Shown here: one piece after another, positions 27,101 to 34,740 of the stretch | How the letters are laid out: each line of letters starts with the position of its first letter | Position numbering within the stretch: position 1 is the stretch's first letter | NCBI GenBank assembly: GCA_945901065.1 | Contig: CAMDKI010000008.1 | Span: 1 to 64,000 of the forward strand | Origin: Chitinophaga pinensis | Lineage (GTDB): Bacteria; Bacteroidota; Bacteroidia; Chitinophagales; CAIOSU01 | DNA: 64,000 nucleotides | Direction: 5' to 3' | Notes under the pieces: model-generated | Seen by the model: the letters and a program-made list of their open reading frames with translations, nothing else | The model's database searches: none | Told to the model about the DNA's origin: nothing | Translations under genes and position numbers: made by a program

Positions 27101-29772
27101 CCCTAATTTCGCAAAGCGGTGGGCTATTCCCTAGCTACAACAATACCAGTACCAACCGCTTCTTGGTAGGAGCCTATAACGGTACCGTTGACAACATACA
27201 AACGTTCTACCTTGACGGAAACATTGCCGAAATTATCGGCATAGACTCAACCCTCACCCAAACACAAGTTGGGCTTATTGAACGATATCTGTACCATAAA
27301 TACAGTGGTCCAGTTTGGTTAGGGCCCGACATTAAAATCGATTACGGTTTTTGCGATACGGTAATACTGAATGCAACCGATAGATACGCAAAATACCTTT
27401 GGAGCACCGGCGACTCGACACGCACCTTACGCATCAACAAATCAGGTACTTATTGGGTGCAAGTAACCGATGTTTTCGACCAAGTATACCGAGACACCAT
27501 AAATATTACATTACCGTCAGTAGCGTTACCCACTGTAAGCAGCATCTGCCTTGGCGATTCGATAGTATGGAATGCCAACTTAGGGCCTAACTACACTTAT
27601 CAATGGAACGTGGGCGACACAACCAGCAGCTTGGCCATCACCAGCCCTGGCATTTACTTCATTAGTATATCTGATACCAACAACCCTCAATGTACCTACA
27701 TTTCGGATCTGCATACCGTAACCCTCGACTCGTTTGCTTTAACTACCACCCTTGGGCTAGATACTACAGTATGCGGCGGAGCAACCATTGGGCTACAAAG
27801 CAGCACGCAAAATATTATTGCCTACAACTGGTCTGACAACAGCAACACGAGCACTATATTGGTAAACAACCCGGGCACCTATTGGGTAAATGTGCTAAAT
27901 GTAACTGGCTGCCAAGCCAGCGACACCATTGAGGTTAACATTGCCGGTGTGCTGGCCAATGTTAACTTTACTGTACCCAACGCATTCTGTTTGGGCGATA
28001 CCAGCTACTTTACCAATACTAGCAATGTACAAAGCCCATACAATATAACGGGCTACCAATGGAATTTTGGCTCAAGCATCGATACCTCAACATTGCAAAA
28101 CCCTAGCTACTATTTTGATAGCGCGGCTACTTACACTGTGAGCCTAGAGATAACCGCCGACTCAGGCTGCGTATCAAGTTTGGCCAAAACCGTGCAAGTA
28201 TTTAACAAACCTACTACCAAGTTTAGCTACCAAATTGGCTGTGCAGGTGCGCTCATCAGTTTCTCAGACCAAAGCGTAGGTGTCGCCAACGATGCCATAA
28301 ACCAATGGTTGTGGACCTTTGGCGACGATAGCACCTCAACCCAGCGAAACACAAGCCATGTATACGCACAGGCTGGTATTTACGCGGTGAGCCTTACGGT
28401 TACATCAGCCACCGGCTGTCAGTCCACTTTTACGGATACATTGGAGGTCTATCCTGAGTTAATAGTGGATATTGAAGCCGAAAATCTTTGTTTTGGCGAA
28501 ACTACCCAGTTTACCGATGCCAGTCCGGGCTTCTCCAACATCTCCCATATTTGGGATTTTGGCGACTTTACTGGCATCAGCACCCAACAGAACCCCACAC
28601 ACAATTACACCCAAACGGGTTCTTTCTTGGTGAGTTTAACCGTTAAAAACGCATTGGGCTGCGAAACAACCACCTTCGATACCATTAGCATTGTACAGTC
28701 GCCAACGGCCAACTTTACCTACAATGTGGCTTGTGAGAGCTCCAACTTTAGATTGAATGATGCAAGCACCGTGGCCGGAAACGACCCGATAACCACATGG
28801 CTATGGGAGTTTAACGATGGCGGGCTGCCCTCAAACGCCCCTAACCCAGTGCGCACCTACGATACCATAGGCACCTTTGATGTAACCTTGAGCATTGAAT
28901 CGGCAAACGGATGCCCTGCAACAATTACCAAACCGGTAACCATTGCACCTGCCCCAACCGCATCGTTTACCTTTACGCCTGATTATGGTGCAGCGCCGCT
29001 GCCAGTAACGTATACCAACACTAGTACCGGTGCGCTAAGTTACCAGTGGTATTTCAGCGACGGCGCCTACACCACCGACCAAGACCCAGTGTACACCTTT
29101 CCTTACAACAGCGATTTTACAACCACTTTGGTAGCCACCGGCCCTGGAGGATGCAAGGATACGTTTAGCAGTAATATTACAGTTAACATCTCGACACTGG
29201 ACATAGCGGTGGTAGAAATTGATGTGCAAAACGTAAATGGCCGTGTACGTCCATTTGCAACCATTATTAACCAAGGTACGCGCAACGTAGACCACTATTT
29301 CCTTACTGCTACGCTGGGCGATGGTTCGCGCATTACGGAGCGCGTAGATTCGTTCTTGGCATCGGGCACGGGCATGATATACTATTTTGTAGCAGGCTAC
29401 GAGGCTACCGAGTACCAAGCAAACTCGTACCTATGCATACAAGCATCGCAGCCCAACGATGAGATAGACGACAATGCCCTGAACGATAGGCTTTGCAAAC
29501 CGTTGGAAAATGATATACGTATAGTGCCGCCATACCCTAACCCTACCAATGGCTCGGTATCCTTCGAAATATTGATGCCACGGGAGGCCAAACTTAAAGT
29601 GGAAATGTACGATGTGCTTGGACACAAGCTAATGGATGTTTACAACGCTACGGCACCTAAAGGCACCCAAACGTTTAAACTCGATATGGCTGGCTATGCC
29701 CTCGGCGTATACATTTTGAAAGTACGCTTTAACGATACTGATGACTACATATTTAAGTTTGTGGCAGAGTAA
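24136..29772 (+). CDS. Giant T9SS-secreted adhesin with FN3, LamG-like and PKD domains
   Basis: This 1,878-residue protein has a signal peptide at 1-22 (ends LFAQ). Domains in order: FN3-like (about 24-115), LamG/concanavalin-like (118-345), two Ig-like beta domains (350-565), two PKD domains (565-733), a second FN3-like (733-830), a second LamG-like (830-1055), two Ig-like (1056-1275), five PKD domains (1275-1690, each with W-x-F-G-D/N and GC ends), a CARDB-like domain (1690-1790) and a C-terminal T9SS sorting domain (YPNPTNGSV, KVEMYDVLG, GVYILKV). It should cross the outer membrane by T9SS and sit on, or be shed from, the surface. LamG and PKD folds suggest glycan or protein binding. The ligand is unknown. 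Two halves look duplicated. Confidence 0.92.
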   Translation: MRIYITTIATLIFSVISVGLFAQVLIPAPYLPRQNVIVQNTVTLRWNTVPTATTYDVEYANNAAFTSSTTVTALAQPNLALPTLTGGRYYFWRVRANTPGGTSAWSATWSFGLFSPPDFPDLVFWISADGPINVDANNRVTQWTDRSGLNNNVSQANPAKQPLFVASGFNGRPVVRFDGSDALSGGDVLDINTNSRTAVIFGKSNTNTGAYYAKAIAGAQGMRYGLFYESPRLKFFNHGNILKETNLVRAGGATELIMTVVDRSALILNLRINGFNVGSPATGIDAATVTINSTFRFLVGAYNDASDVNEVIPLNGDIAEMFFYDRAFTDSIRQIQEKYVMDKYYPPVTLGADTAFAYGFCGTTLRAGTGYSTYSWSGGGSTATKVITSPGTYAVTVTDIFGRVSADTIIVKMPDPNFGGNPIICLGGSTTWNTGLSSGNYTFNWSPAANTSSITISTPGTYRVTVTDTSGCSLVSSPVTFSIDSFQNKVALLSGPDTSLCSGNSLGLSAGAGLVSSYLWSTNANTPTIILDTTGTYQVTVTNTNNCTASLTAPVNITGSGPISNFSFDTICLGTPTQFTDLSTIPLPYTVNNWQWSFGDTDTATAQNPAHTYLAAGTYNATLISTSDSGCISSPITKQVIVRPAITARFNDTLACINAPALFFDASTAVSPDQITSWSWDFANTTTSNLNNPQTTYTTLGTYPVSLTVGSQLGCSATIVKNVTVSNTAPLPGPFDFTAPQPNGLNIIAPTIVFQWQTSANAVRYRLQVSTNSNFTNPIVNTVLTQTSYSTAAIPYSQNTYYYMVSAFNVCNDSITSNVLQFYRFTPSVLPNVTQLWVMADGQVVKNGSNLVSSWIDQSGNGNSLNQNGSGQQPLWVDSIALINNKPAFRFDGSDFLNGGDILSLGNSSWHFFLVGRMNANDNTYFAKSLFANATNRYALLRTANQINYFVHDIAAIQATSPTTFGKFELVRTSLSRLSGIIELYRNSALISQSGGLFPSYNNTSTNRFLVGAYNGTVDNIQTFYLDGNIAEIIGIDSTLTQTQVGLIERYLYHKYSGPVWLGPDIKIDYGFCDTVILNATDRYAKYLWSTGDSTRTLRINKSGTYWVQVTDVFDQVYRDTINITLPSVALPTVSSICLGDSIVWNANLGPNYTYQWNVGDTTSSLAITSPGIYFISISDTNNPQCTYISDLHTVTLDSFALTTTLGLDTTVCGGATIGLQSSTQNIIAYNWSDNSNTSTILVNNPGTYWVNVLNVTGCQASDTIEVNIAGVLANVNFTVPNAFCLGDTSYFTNTSNVQSPYNITGYQWNFGSSIDTSTLQNPSYYFDSAATYTVSLEITADSGCVSSLAKTVQVFNKPTTKFSYQIGCAGALISFSDQSVGVANDAINQWLWTFGDDSTSTQRNTSHVYAQAGIYAVSLTVTSATGCQSTFTDTLEVYPELIVDIEAENLCFGETTQFTDASPGFSNISHIWDFGDFTGISTQQNPTHNYTQTGSFLVSLTVKNALGCETTTFDTISIVQSPTANFTYNVACESSNFRLNDASTVAGNDPITTWLWEFNDGGLPSNAPNPVRTYDTIGTFDVTLSIESANGCPATITKPVTIAPAPTASFTFTPDYGAAPLPVTYTNTSTGALSYQWYFSDGAYTTDQDPVYTFPYNSDFTTTLVATGPGGCKDTFSSNITVNISTLDIAVVEIDVQNVNGRVRPFATIINQGTRNVDHYFLTATLGDGSRITERVDSFLASGTGMIYYFVAGYEATEYQANSYLCIQASQPNDEIDDNALNDRLCKPLENDIRIVPPYPNPTNGSVSFEILMPREAKLKVEMYDVLGHKLMDVYNATAPKGTQTFKLDMAGYALGVYILKVRFNDTDDYIFKFVAE

Positions 29773-29776
29773 AACT

Positions 29777-29811
29777 TAAGTTAAGAGTTACGAGTTAGTA
29801 GTTGCTAGTTA
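29777..29811 (+). repeat. Five degenerate heptads (consensus NNAGTTA)
   Basis: Five consecutive 7-base units follow the adhesin stop: TAAGTTA, AGAGTTA, CGAGTTA, GTAGTTG, CTAGTTA. The last five bases are fixed except once. Total length is 35 bases, equal to the heptad tract at 54772-54806, though the unit sequence differs. Function unknown. Confidence 0.7.
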
Positions 29812-29850
29812 TTAATTCTGTCGGGTTACATTTCTGACAGCAACAATTGG

Positions 29851-29858
29851 TACATTTG
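29851..29858 (+). promoter_or_regulatory. Candidate -7 box for purN
   Basis: TACATTTG fits TAnnTTTG and lies 61 bases before the purN GTG. No clear TTG stands at the expected -33 spacing. Confidence 0.35.
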
Positions 29859-29879
29859 CCACTTGGAAAACCCTATTCA

Positions 29880-29919
29880 TTTTCAAATTAGCTCATTTTC
29901 AAATTTTCAAATTAACCAG
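29880..29919 (+). repeat. Period-8 degenerate repeat abutting the purN start
   Basis: The tract reads in octads as TTTTCAAA, TTAGCTCA, TTTTCAAA, TTTTCAAA, TTAACCAG. It ends on the first base of the purN GTG start at 29919-29921. Three octads are identical. It fills the place of a ribosome-binding site and has no Shine-Dalgarno sequence. Confidence 0.65.
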
Positions 29920-30494
29920 TGATCAACATTGCCATTTTTGCATCGGGAACCGGCAGCAATGCCCAAAATATTTTTAACCAATTTAAGGCCGAACCCAAAG
30001 CGCATATAGCGCTAATAGTGAGCAATAAAGACGATGCAGGGGTGTTGGAATTTGCCGAACAGCACGAAATACCGTATGCCATATTGGGCAAAGACGAAAT
30101 GGATGATGAGGAAACCGTAATGGCTACGCTGGAATACCATAAAATAGATTTCATTGTGCTGGCCGGTTATTTATTGCTGGTGCCACAGTATTTGATAAAA
30201 GCATTCCCAAGCCGGATAGTGAACATTCACCCAGCGTTGCTGCCGGCACATGGTGGTAAGGGTATGTACGGCATGAAAGTGCACGAGGCCGTAAAAGCAG
30301 CTGGTGATGACGAAACGGGCATAACCATGCATTACGTTAACGAACATTTCGATGAAGGCGAAACCATAGCCCAAATGCGCTGCGATATAGCCCCTAATGA
30401 CACTGCCGACGACATCCGCCGAAAAGTGCAAGCGCTAGAGCATGAGCACTATCCACAGGTGATTAAGGATTTAGTTAAAAAGCTCTCGAAGTAA
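29919..30494 (+). CDS. purN: Phosphoribosylglycinamide formyltransferase (GART)
   Basis: This 191-residue enzyme transfers a formyl group from 10-formyl-THF to GAR in purine synthesis. NIAIFASGTGSNAQNIF at 3-19 binds the ribose phosphate. The catalytic set is visible as NIHPALLPAHGGKGMYG near 103-119 (Asn, His) and the Asp in the HYVNEHFDEGETIAQ region. The start is GTG at 29919; the reading frame has no ATG before the conserved first strand. purH lies about 280 bases downstream, so both late-purine genes are together. Confidence 0.95.
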   Translation: MINIAIFASGTGSNAQNIFNQFKAEPKAHIALIVSNKDDAGVLEFAEQHEIPYAILGKDEMDDEETVMATLEYHKIDFIVLAGYLLLVPQYLIKAFPSRIVNIHPALLPAHGGKGMYGMKVHEAVKAAGDDETGITMHYVNEHFDEGETIAQMRCDIAPNDTADDIRRKVQALEHEHYPQVIKDLVKKLSK

Positions 30495-30503
30495 CAAATT
30501 GAC

Positions 30504-30545
30504 TTTTTTGTCGACAATTTCGGGTAAGTTTTGTCGACAGAAAAA
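30504..30545. repeat. Inverted repeat built from two TGTCGACA palindromes
   Basis: TTTTTTGTCGACA (30504-30516) and TGTCGACAGAAAAA (30532-30545) are inverted copies, and each contains the 8-base palindrome TGTCGACA; the two lie 23 bases apart start to start. The DNA could pair as a hairpin with a 15-base loop, or serve as a paired binding site. It is just after purN, and no T-tract follows, so a classic terminator is unlikely. Confidence 0.55.
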
Positions 30546-30628
30546 GGCAAAACGTAAAACTGTTGAGTATTGAAGTTGGTTTCGGCACTAAAATACCTCT
30601 CTGGCTTTTTGGGTTCCTGTACTGACCT

Positions 30629-30684
30629 TTGCCCTTATCCACACGATGTAAAAAACCTGTTGAAACAATTCTAGATAAGGGCAA
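30629..30684. repeat. Perfect 11-bp inverted repeat upstream of purH
   Basis: TTGCCCTTATC (30629-30639) and GATAAGGGCAA (30674-30684) are exact reverse complements with a 34-base spacer. They lie 40-100 bases upstream of the purH -7 box, a position suited to a regulator site or an RNA hairpin in a purN-purH readthrough transcript. Confidence 0.6.
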
Positions 30685-30706
30685 TAAAAAGCATTTTTGT
30701 TCGTAG

Positions 30707-30734
30707 TTTGTGTGGGTAGGTTTTGATACTTTTG
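30707..30734 (+). promoter_or_regulatory. Candidate purH promoter
   Basis: TTTG (30707-30710) precedes TACTTTTG (30727-30734), an exact TAnnTTTG box. The 16-base spacing is shorter than the usual 19-21. The box overlaps the ATG at 30723, which supports the downstream GTG as the real purH start. Confidence 0.5.
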
Positions 30735-30776
30735 CAGTATCCAAGTCTCCACCCGCTAAATTCTATATTCTCGATT

Positions 30777-32294
30777 GTGAAGAAGATCAAATCCGCACTG
30801 GTATCCGTATTTTATAAAGACGAATTGGCCCCAATTGTACACGAAATGCACCGTTTGGGCATTACTATGTACTCTACTGGCGGCACACAAGCCTTTATCG
30901 AAAACGAAGGCCTGCCCGTTATTTCAGTTGAAAGCCTTACCTCCTACCCATCTATTTTGGGTGGCCGTGTAAAAACATTGCACCCTAAAGTATTTGGTGG
31001 CATATTGGCCCGCCGCGAAAACCAAAGCGATGCCGCTCAACTGGAAACCTACGAGATACCGGAAATTGATTTGGTGATTGTAGACCTATACCCTTTTGAG
31101 GAAACCGTAGCGCAAACCACCGACGAGGAAGAAATAATAGAGAAAATTGATATTGGCGGTGTATCGCTTATCCGTGCAGCGGCCAAAAACTACAACGATG
31201 TGCTGATAGTGGCAGCGCGTAACTACTACAGCGAGCTACTTGAGCTGTTGAAAGACAAACAAGGATTTACTACCCAAGAAGATCGACGCCTGTTTGCTGC
31301 CCGCGCATTTGACACCTGCAGCCACTACGATACCCAAATTTTCAAATACCTAGCCGAGGGCCAAGGCCTATCAGGTTTCCGCCAGAGCTATACCGGTGGG
31401 CGCACCTTGCGCTACGGTGAAAACCCGCACCAACAAGCCAAATTTTATGGCGAATTGGAAGATGCATTTGAAGTATTGGGTGGTAAAGAACTGAGCTACA
31501 ATAACCTAGTGGATTTAGATGCGGCCGTGAACCTAGTGGCTGAATTTTCGGAACCTACCTTTGTGGTTATAAAGCACACCAACGCCTGTGGCGTTGCATC
31601 GCGACCAACCGTATTGGAGGCTTGGAAAGCAGCTTTAGCAGGCGACCCAGTTTCGGCATTTGGTGGTATACTGGCTACCAATACCAAAATTGACAAAGCC
31701 ACTGCCGAGGCCATCAACGAAATTTTCTTTGAAGTATTAATTGCGCCTGATTTTGACGAAGAGGCCATACAGGTATTCGCCAGCAAAAAGAACCGCACCC
31801 TCATCAAGCAAAAGAAAGCCATTACGCCGGGTAAGCAGTTTAAGAACCTGCTGAACGGTGTAATTGAGCAAGACCCAGACTGGAAAACCGAAACCGCTGC
31901 CGACCTTACCCCGGTAACCACTACCCTGCCAACCGAGGCACAGATACAAGATATGTTGTTTGCCAACAAACTGGTAAAACACCTGAAATCGAATACCATT
32001 GTGTTGGCCAAAAATGGCCAGCTATTGGCTATGGGCTGCGGTCAAACCAGCCGTGTAGATGCCTTGGAACAAGCTATTGCCAAAGCGAAGAAATTCGGAT
32101 TCGATATTACTGGAGCTGCTATGGCCAGCGATGCCTTCTTTCCTTTCCCTGATTGTGTGGAGATAGCCGACAAAGCGGGCATTAAGGCCGTTATACAGCC
32201 TGGGGGCTCCATAAAAGACAAAGATTCAATAGATTACTGCAATCAACATGGCATGGCAATGGTAACCACCGGCACCAGGCATTTTAAACACTAA
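30777..32294 (+). CDS. purH: Bifunctional AICAR transformylase / IMP cyclohydrolase
   Basis: This 505-residue enzyme catalyses the last two steps to IMP. I set the start at GTG 30777 (V/M-KKIKSALVSVFYKD), because family members begin there and an ATG 54 bases upstream lies in the promoter. The MGS-like cyclohydrolase domain spans about 1-140 (STGGTQAFIE, TSYPSILGGRVKTLHPK). The transformylase domain follows, with RYGENPHQQAKFY near 211-223, the catalytic KHTNACGVA near 265-273 and a C-terminal QPGGSIKDKDSI. Gap to mreB is 49 bases, so purH and the rod-shape genes may be co-transcribed. Confidence 0.96.
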   Translation: MKKIKSALVSVFYKDELAPIVHEMHRLGITMYSTGGTQAFIENEGLPVISVESLTSYPSILGGRVKTLHPKVFGGILARRENQSDAAQLETYEIPEIDLVIVDLYPFEETVAQTTDEEEIIEKIDIGGVSLIRAAAKNYNDVLIVAARNYYSELLELLKDKQGFTTQEDRRLFAARAFDTCSHYDTQIFKYLAEGQGLSGFRQSYTGGRTLRYGENPHQQAKFYGELEDAFEVLGGKELSYNNLVDLDAAVNLVAEFSEPTFVVIKHTNACGVASRPTVLEAWKAALAGDPVSAFGGILATNTKIDKATAEAINEIFFEVLIAPDFDEEAIQVFASKKNRTLIKQKKAITPGKQFKNLLNGVIEQDPDWKTETAADLTPVTTTLPTEAQIQDMLFANKLVKHLKSNTIVLAKNGQLLAMGCGQTSRVDALEQAIAKAKKFGFDITGAAMASDAFFPFPDCVEIADKAGIKAVIQPGGSIKDKDSIDYCNQHGMAMVTTGTRHFKH

Positions 32295-32343
32295 CAAAAA
32301 ACGCTGGATAAATTTTAATATTTTAACAGCATAGAAAACATAT

Positions 32344-33366
32344 ATGGCGCTGTTCAATTTTTTCAACCAAGAAATAGCTATTGACCTAGGGACGGCCAAT
32401 ACCCTCATCATTCACGACAACAAAGTGGTAGTGGATGAGCCGTCGATCGTAGCTATCGACCGAACCACCAATAAGGTGATTGCCGTGGGCAAGCGTGCAA
32501 TGCAAATGCACGAGAAAACCCACGAAAATATCAAGACCGTTCGTCCGCTAAAGGACGGTGTAATAGCCGACTTTAACGCAGCCGAAAACATGATACGCGA
32601 AATGATAAAGATGATTTACAAGAGCAAGCCGCTCTTTAGTCCATCTTATACCATGGTTATTTGTATCCCGTCGGGCATTACAGAAGTAGAGAAACGTGCA
32701 GTAAAAGATTCTGCCGAGCAAGCAGGGGCCCGCGAAGTGTGGTTAATATATGAGCCAATGGCTGCTGCCATCGGTATCGGTATTGATGTGGAGGAGCCCG
32801 TAGGCAACATGATTATTGACATAGGCGGTGGCACAACAGAAATTGCCGTTATAGCCCTTTCGGGTATCGTTTGCGACCAATCTATCCGTGTTGCGGGTGA
32901 TGAGTTTACGTTAGATATTATCGACTTTATGCGCCGCCAGCACAATATGATGATTGGGGAGCGTACTGCCGAAAATATTAAAATACACGTAGGTTCTGCC
33001 TTGACTGAGTTGGACAATCCGCCGGATGATTTTGCTGTAAACGGTCGCGATTTGATGACGGGTATACCAAAACAGATCATGGTATCCTACTCAGAGATTG
33101 CCCATGCCATTGATAAATCAATCTCTAAGATTGAGGAGGCGGTATTGAAAGGCTTGGAGACTACTCCACCAGAGTTGGCAGCCGACATATACAAAACCGG
33201 CTTATACCTTACTGGTGGCGGAGCTTTGATTCGTGGATTGGACAAACGTCTTTCGCAAAAAACAAAACTGCCCGTGCACGTAGCCGAAGACCCGCTAAGG
33301 GCCGTAGTGCGCGGTACTGGCAAAGCTTTGAAAAACATTGGTAAGTTCTCGTTCTTGATGGGCTAA
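32344..33366 (+). CDS. mreB: Rod shape-determining actin homologue MreB
   Basis: This 340-residue actin-family ATPase forms membrane-bound filaments that guide lateral wall synthesis. The phosphate-1 loop AIDLGTANTLI is at 10-20, phosphate-2 MIIDIGGGTTEIAVIAL near 157-173, and the adenosine motif LTGGGALIRGLDKRL near 287-301. The short N-terminal MALFNFFNQE is a membrane-binding start usual in this phylum. It heads mreB-mreC-mreD-mrdA-rodA. Confidence 0.97.
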   Translation: MALFNFFNQEIAIDLGTANTLIIHDNKVVVDEPSIVAIDRTTNKVIAVGKRAMQMHEKTHENIKTVRPLKDGVIADFNAAENMIREMIKMIYKSKPLFSPSYTMVICIPSGITEVEKRAVKDSAEQAGAREVWLIYEPMAAAIGIGIDVEEPVGNMIIDIGGGTTEIAVIALSGIVCDQSIRVAGDEFTLDIIDFMRRQHNMMIGERTAENIKIHVGSALTELDNPPDDFAVNGRDLMTGIPKQIMVSYSEIAHAIDKSISKIEEAVLKGLETTPPELAADIYKTGLYLTGGGALIRGLDKRLSQKTKLPVHVAEDPLRAVVRGTGKALKNIGKFSFLMG

Positions 33367-33391
33367 TAATAAAATATTGGAGGCCAGTTGA

Positions 33392-34216
33392 ATGCGTAAC
33401 CTTTTATCATTTTTTTTACGGTACAACTCGCTTTTCATCTTTGTTATTCTGGAGGTGATATGCCTAACATTGGTATTTAGGCTCAACTACTACCATAAGG
33501 TTTCGTTTGTAAGTGCTACCAATAATTTTACGGGCGGCATATACAGCTCGTATACCAGCTTTACCGACTACTTAAACCTTGCCCAAGTAAATGATAGCCT
33601 AAGCCGCGAAAACGCACTACTGCGCAGTAAGCTGCTTAGTTCATATTGGGATACCGAAGTACGGAAAGACGTGGCTTGCGACGTAAACATGGTGCAAGCC
33701 TACCAGTTTTTTGATGCCAAAGTTATAAGTAACTCTACCAATAAGGCCAGCAACTATTTGGTAATAAACAAAGGCTATAAACACGGTGTGCGCGAAAACA
33801 TGGGTGTGGTGGTAGCCAATGGGGTAGTAGGTATTATAATGGATGTATCGGAAAACTTTGCTACGGTGCTATCAGTGTTGCACAAAGACAACAAAGTAAG
33901 CGTGAAGCTGAAGGGGCCCGAAGGCAGAGCAGGAAGCCTCACCTGGCCAGGTGGCGATAGCCGGTATGCCGTGGTAAAAGAAATACCCAAACACGTAAAA
34001 CTGCATGCAGGCGATACAATAGTAACCAGTGGCTACTCGGCCATTTTTCCGGAAAATATAATGGTAGGCACTATTGAGAGTGTAGAGGTGCCATCGGGTA
34101 GCAATTGGTATGACATTAACATACTGCTATCAACCAATTTCGAGACCATTGAGTACGTATATGTGGTAAATTATCTTTTCAGCGAAGAGCAAGATAAACT
34201 AGAGGAAAAAAGATGA
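33392..34216 (+). CDS. mreC: Rod shape-determining protein MreC
   Basis: This 274-residue protein has one N-terminal membrane span (about 10-30), then a coiled-coil-like segment around NDSLSRENALLRSKLL near 66-81, and a periplasmic double beta-barrel with INKGYKHGVRENMGVVVANG near 124-143 and the conserved HAGDTIVTSGYSAIFPE near 208-224. MreC links MreB to PBP2 in the elongasome. Its stop overlaps the mreD ATG by 4 bases (34213-34216). Confidence 0.93.
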   Translation: MRNLLSFFLRYNSLFIFVILEVICLTLVFRLNYYHKVSFVSATNNFTGGIYSSYTSFTDYLNLAQVNDSLSRENALLRSKLLSSYWDTEVRKDVACDVNMVQAYQFFDAKVISNSTNKASNYLVINKGYKHGVRENMGVVVANGVVGIIMDVSENFATVLSVLHKDNKVSVKLKGPEGRAGSLTWPGGDSRYAVVKEIPKHVKLHAGDTIVTSGYSAIFPENIMVGTIESVEVPSGSNWYDINILLSTNFETIEYVYVVNYLFSEEQDKLEEKR

Positions 34217-34737
34217 GCGTCGGTATTCGCATATTATCCTTTATAGTTGGCTATTTTGGGCTAGTGCTTTTTCAAGTGCTGGTGCTCAATAGGCTCGATT
34301 TGAGTTTCTACATCAATCCGTATATATACTTGTTCTTCATTTTAGTGTTGCCTTTCCGTATGCAACACTGGGTGCTTATGTTGGTTGCTTTCGTTTCTGG
34401 TTTATTAATGGATGCGTTCAGCGGCACGGCTGGTTTGCATGCAGCTTCGCTAGTGTTTTTGGCCTTTGTAAGGCCACACTGGATAAACGTTATTACCCCA
34501 AAAGGCGGCTACGAGGCCGAAGACCGGCCTAGTATAAGGGCACAAGGCTTTAGCTGGTTTTTGCTCTACTCAATCGTATTGGTGTTCTTGCATCATTTTT
34601 TTTATTTCTTTTTGGAAGTCTTTTCGCTCACTTCTGCGTTCTCAACATTAGGAAAGACTTTGCTGAGCACAATAGTATCAACCATTTTGATAGTATTGAT
34701 GGCATATCTTTTCTCTAGAGAAAGAAAACGAGCATAG
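34213..34737 (+). CDS. mreD: Rod shape-determining protein MreD
   Basis: This 174-residue membrane protein has about five hydrophobic segments and the family pattern in LPFRMQHWVLMLVAFVSGLLMDAFSG near 45-70, where a charged Asp sits inside a span. It joins MreC and PBP2 in the elongasome. It overlaps mreC by 4 bases and is followed after 3 bases by mrdA. Assignment rests on position as well as on sequence, since MreD is weakly conserved. Confidence 0.88.
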   Translation: MSVGIRILSFIVGYFGLVLFQVLVLNRLDLSFYINPYIYLFFILVLPFRMQHWVLMLVAFVSGLLMDAFSGTAGLHAASLVFLAFVRPHWINVITPKGGYEAEDRPSIRAQGFSWFLLYSIVLVFLHHFFYFFLEVFSLTSAFSTLGKTLLSTIVSTILIVLMAYLFSRERKRA

Positions 34738-34740
34738 GGT

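Noticed and set aside
29777-29811. Heptads considered as a CRISPR array or tandem operator
   Set aside because: Units are 7 bases with no spacers; operator function cannot be supported without a known regulator.
30495-30722. Purine riboswitch between purN and purH
   Set aside because: The inverted repeats do not form the three-way junction core of purine riboswitches and mostly lie upstream of the purH promoter box.
30723-30776. ATG at 30723 as purH start
   Set aside because: It lies in the TAnnTTTG box, and the extra 18 residues do not match the family, which begins at KKIKSAL.
31496-32011. 171-codon minus-strand frame opposite purH
   Set aside because: It is a shadow of the purH reading frame.
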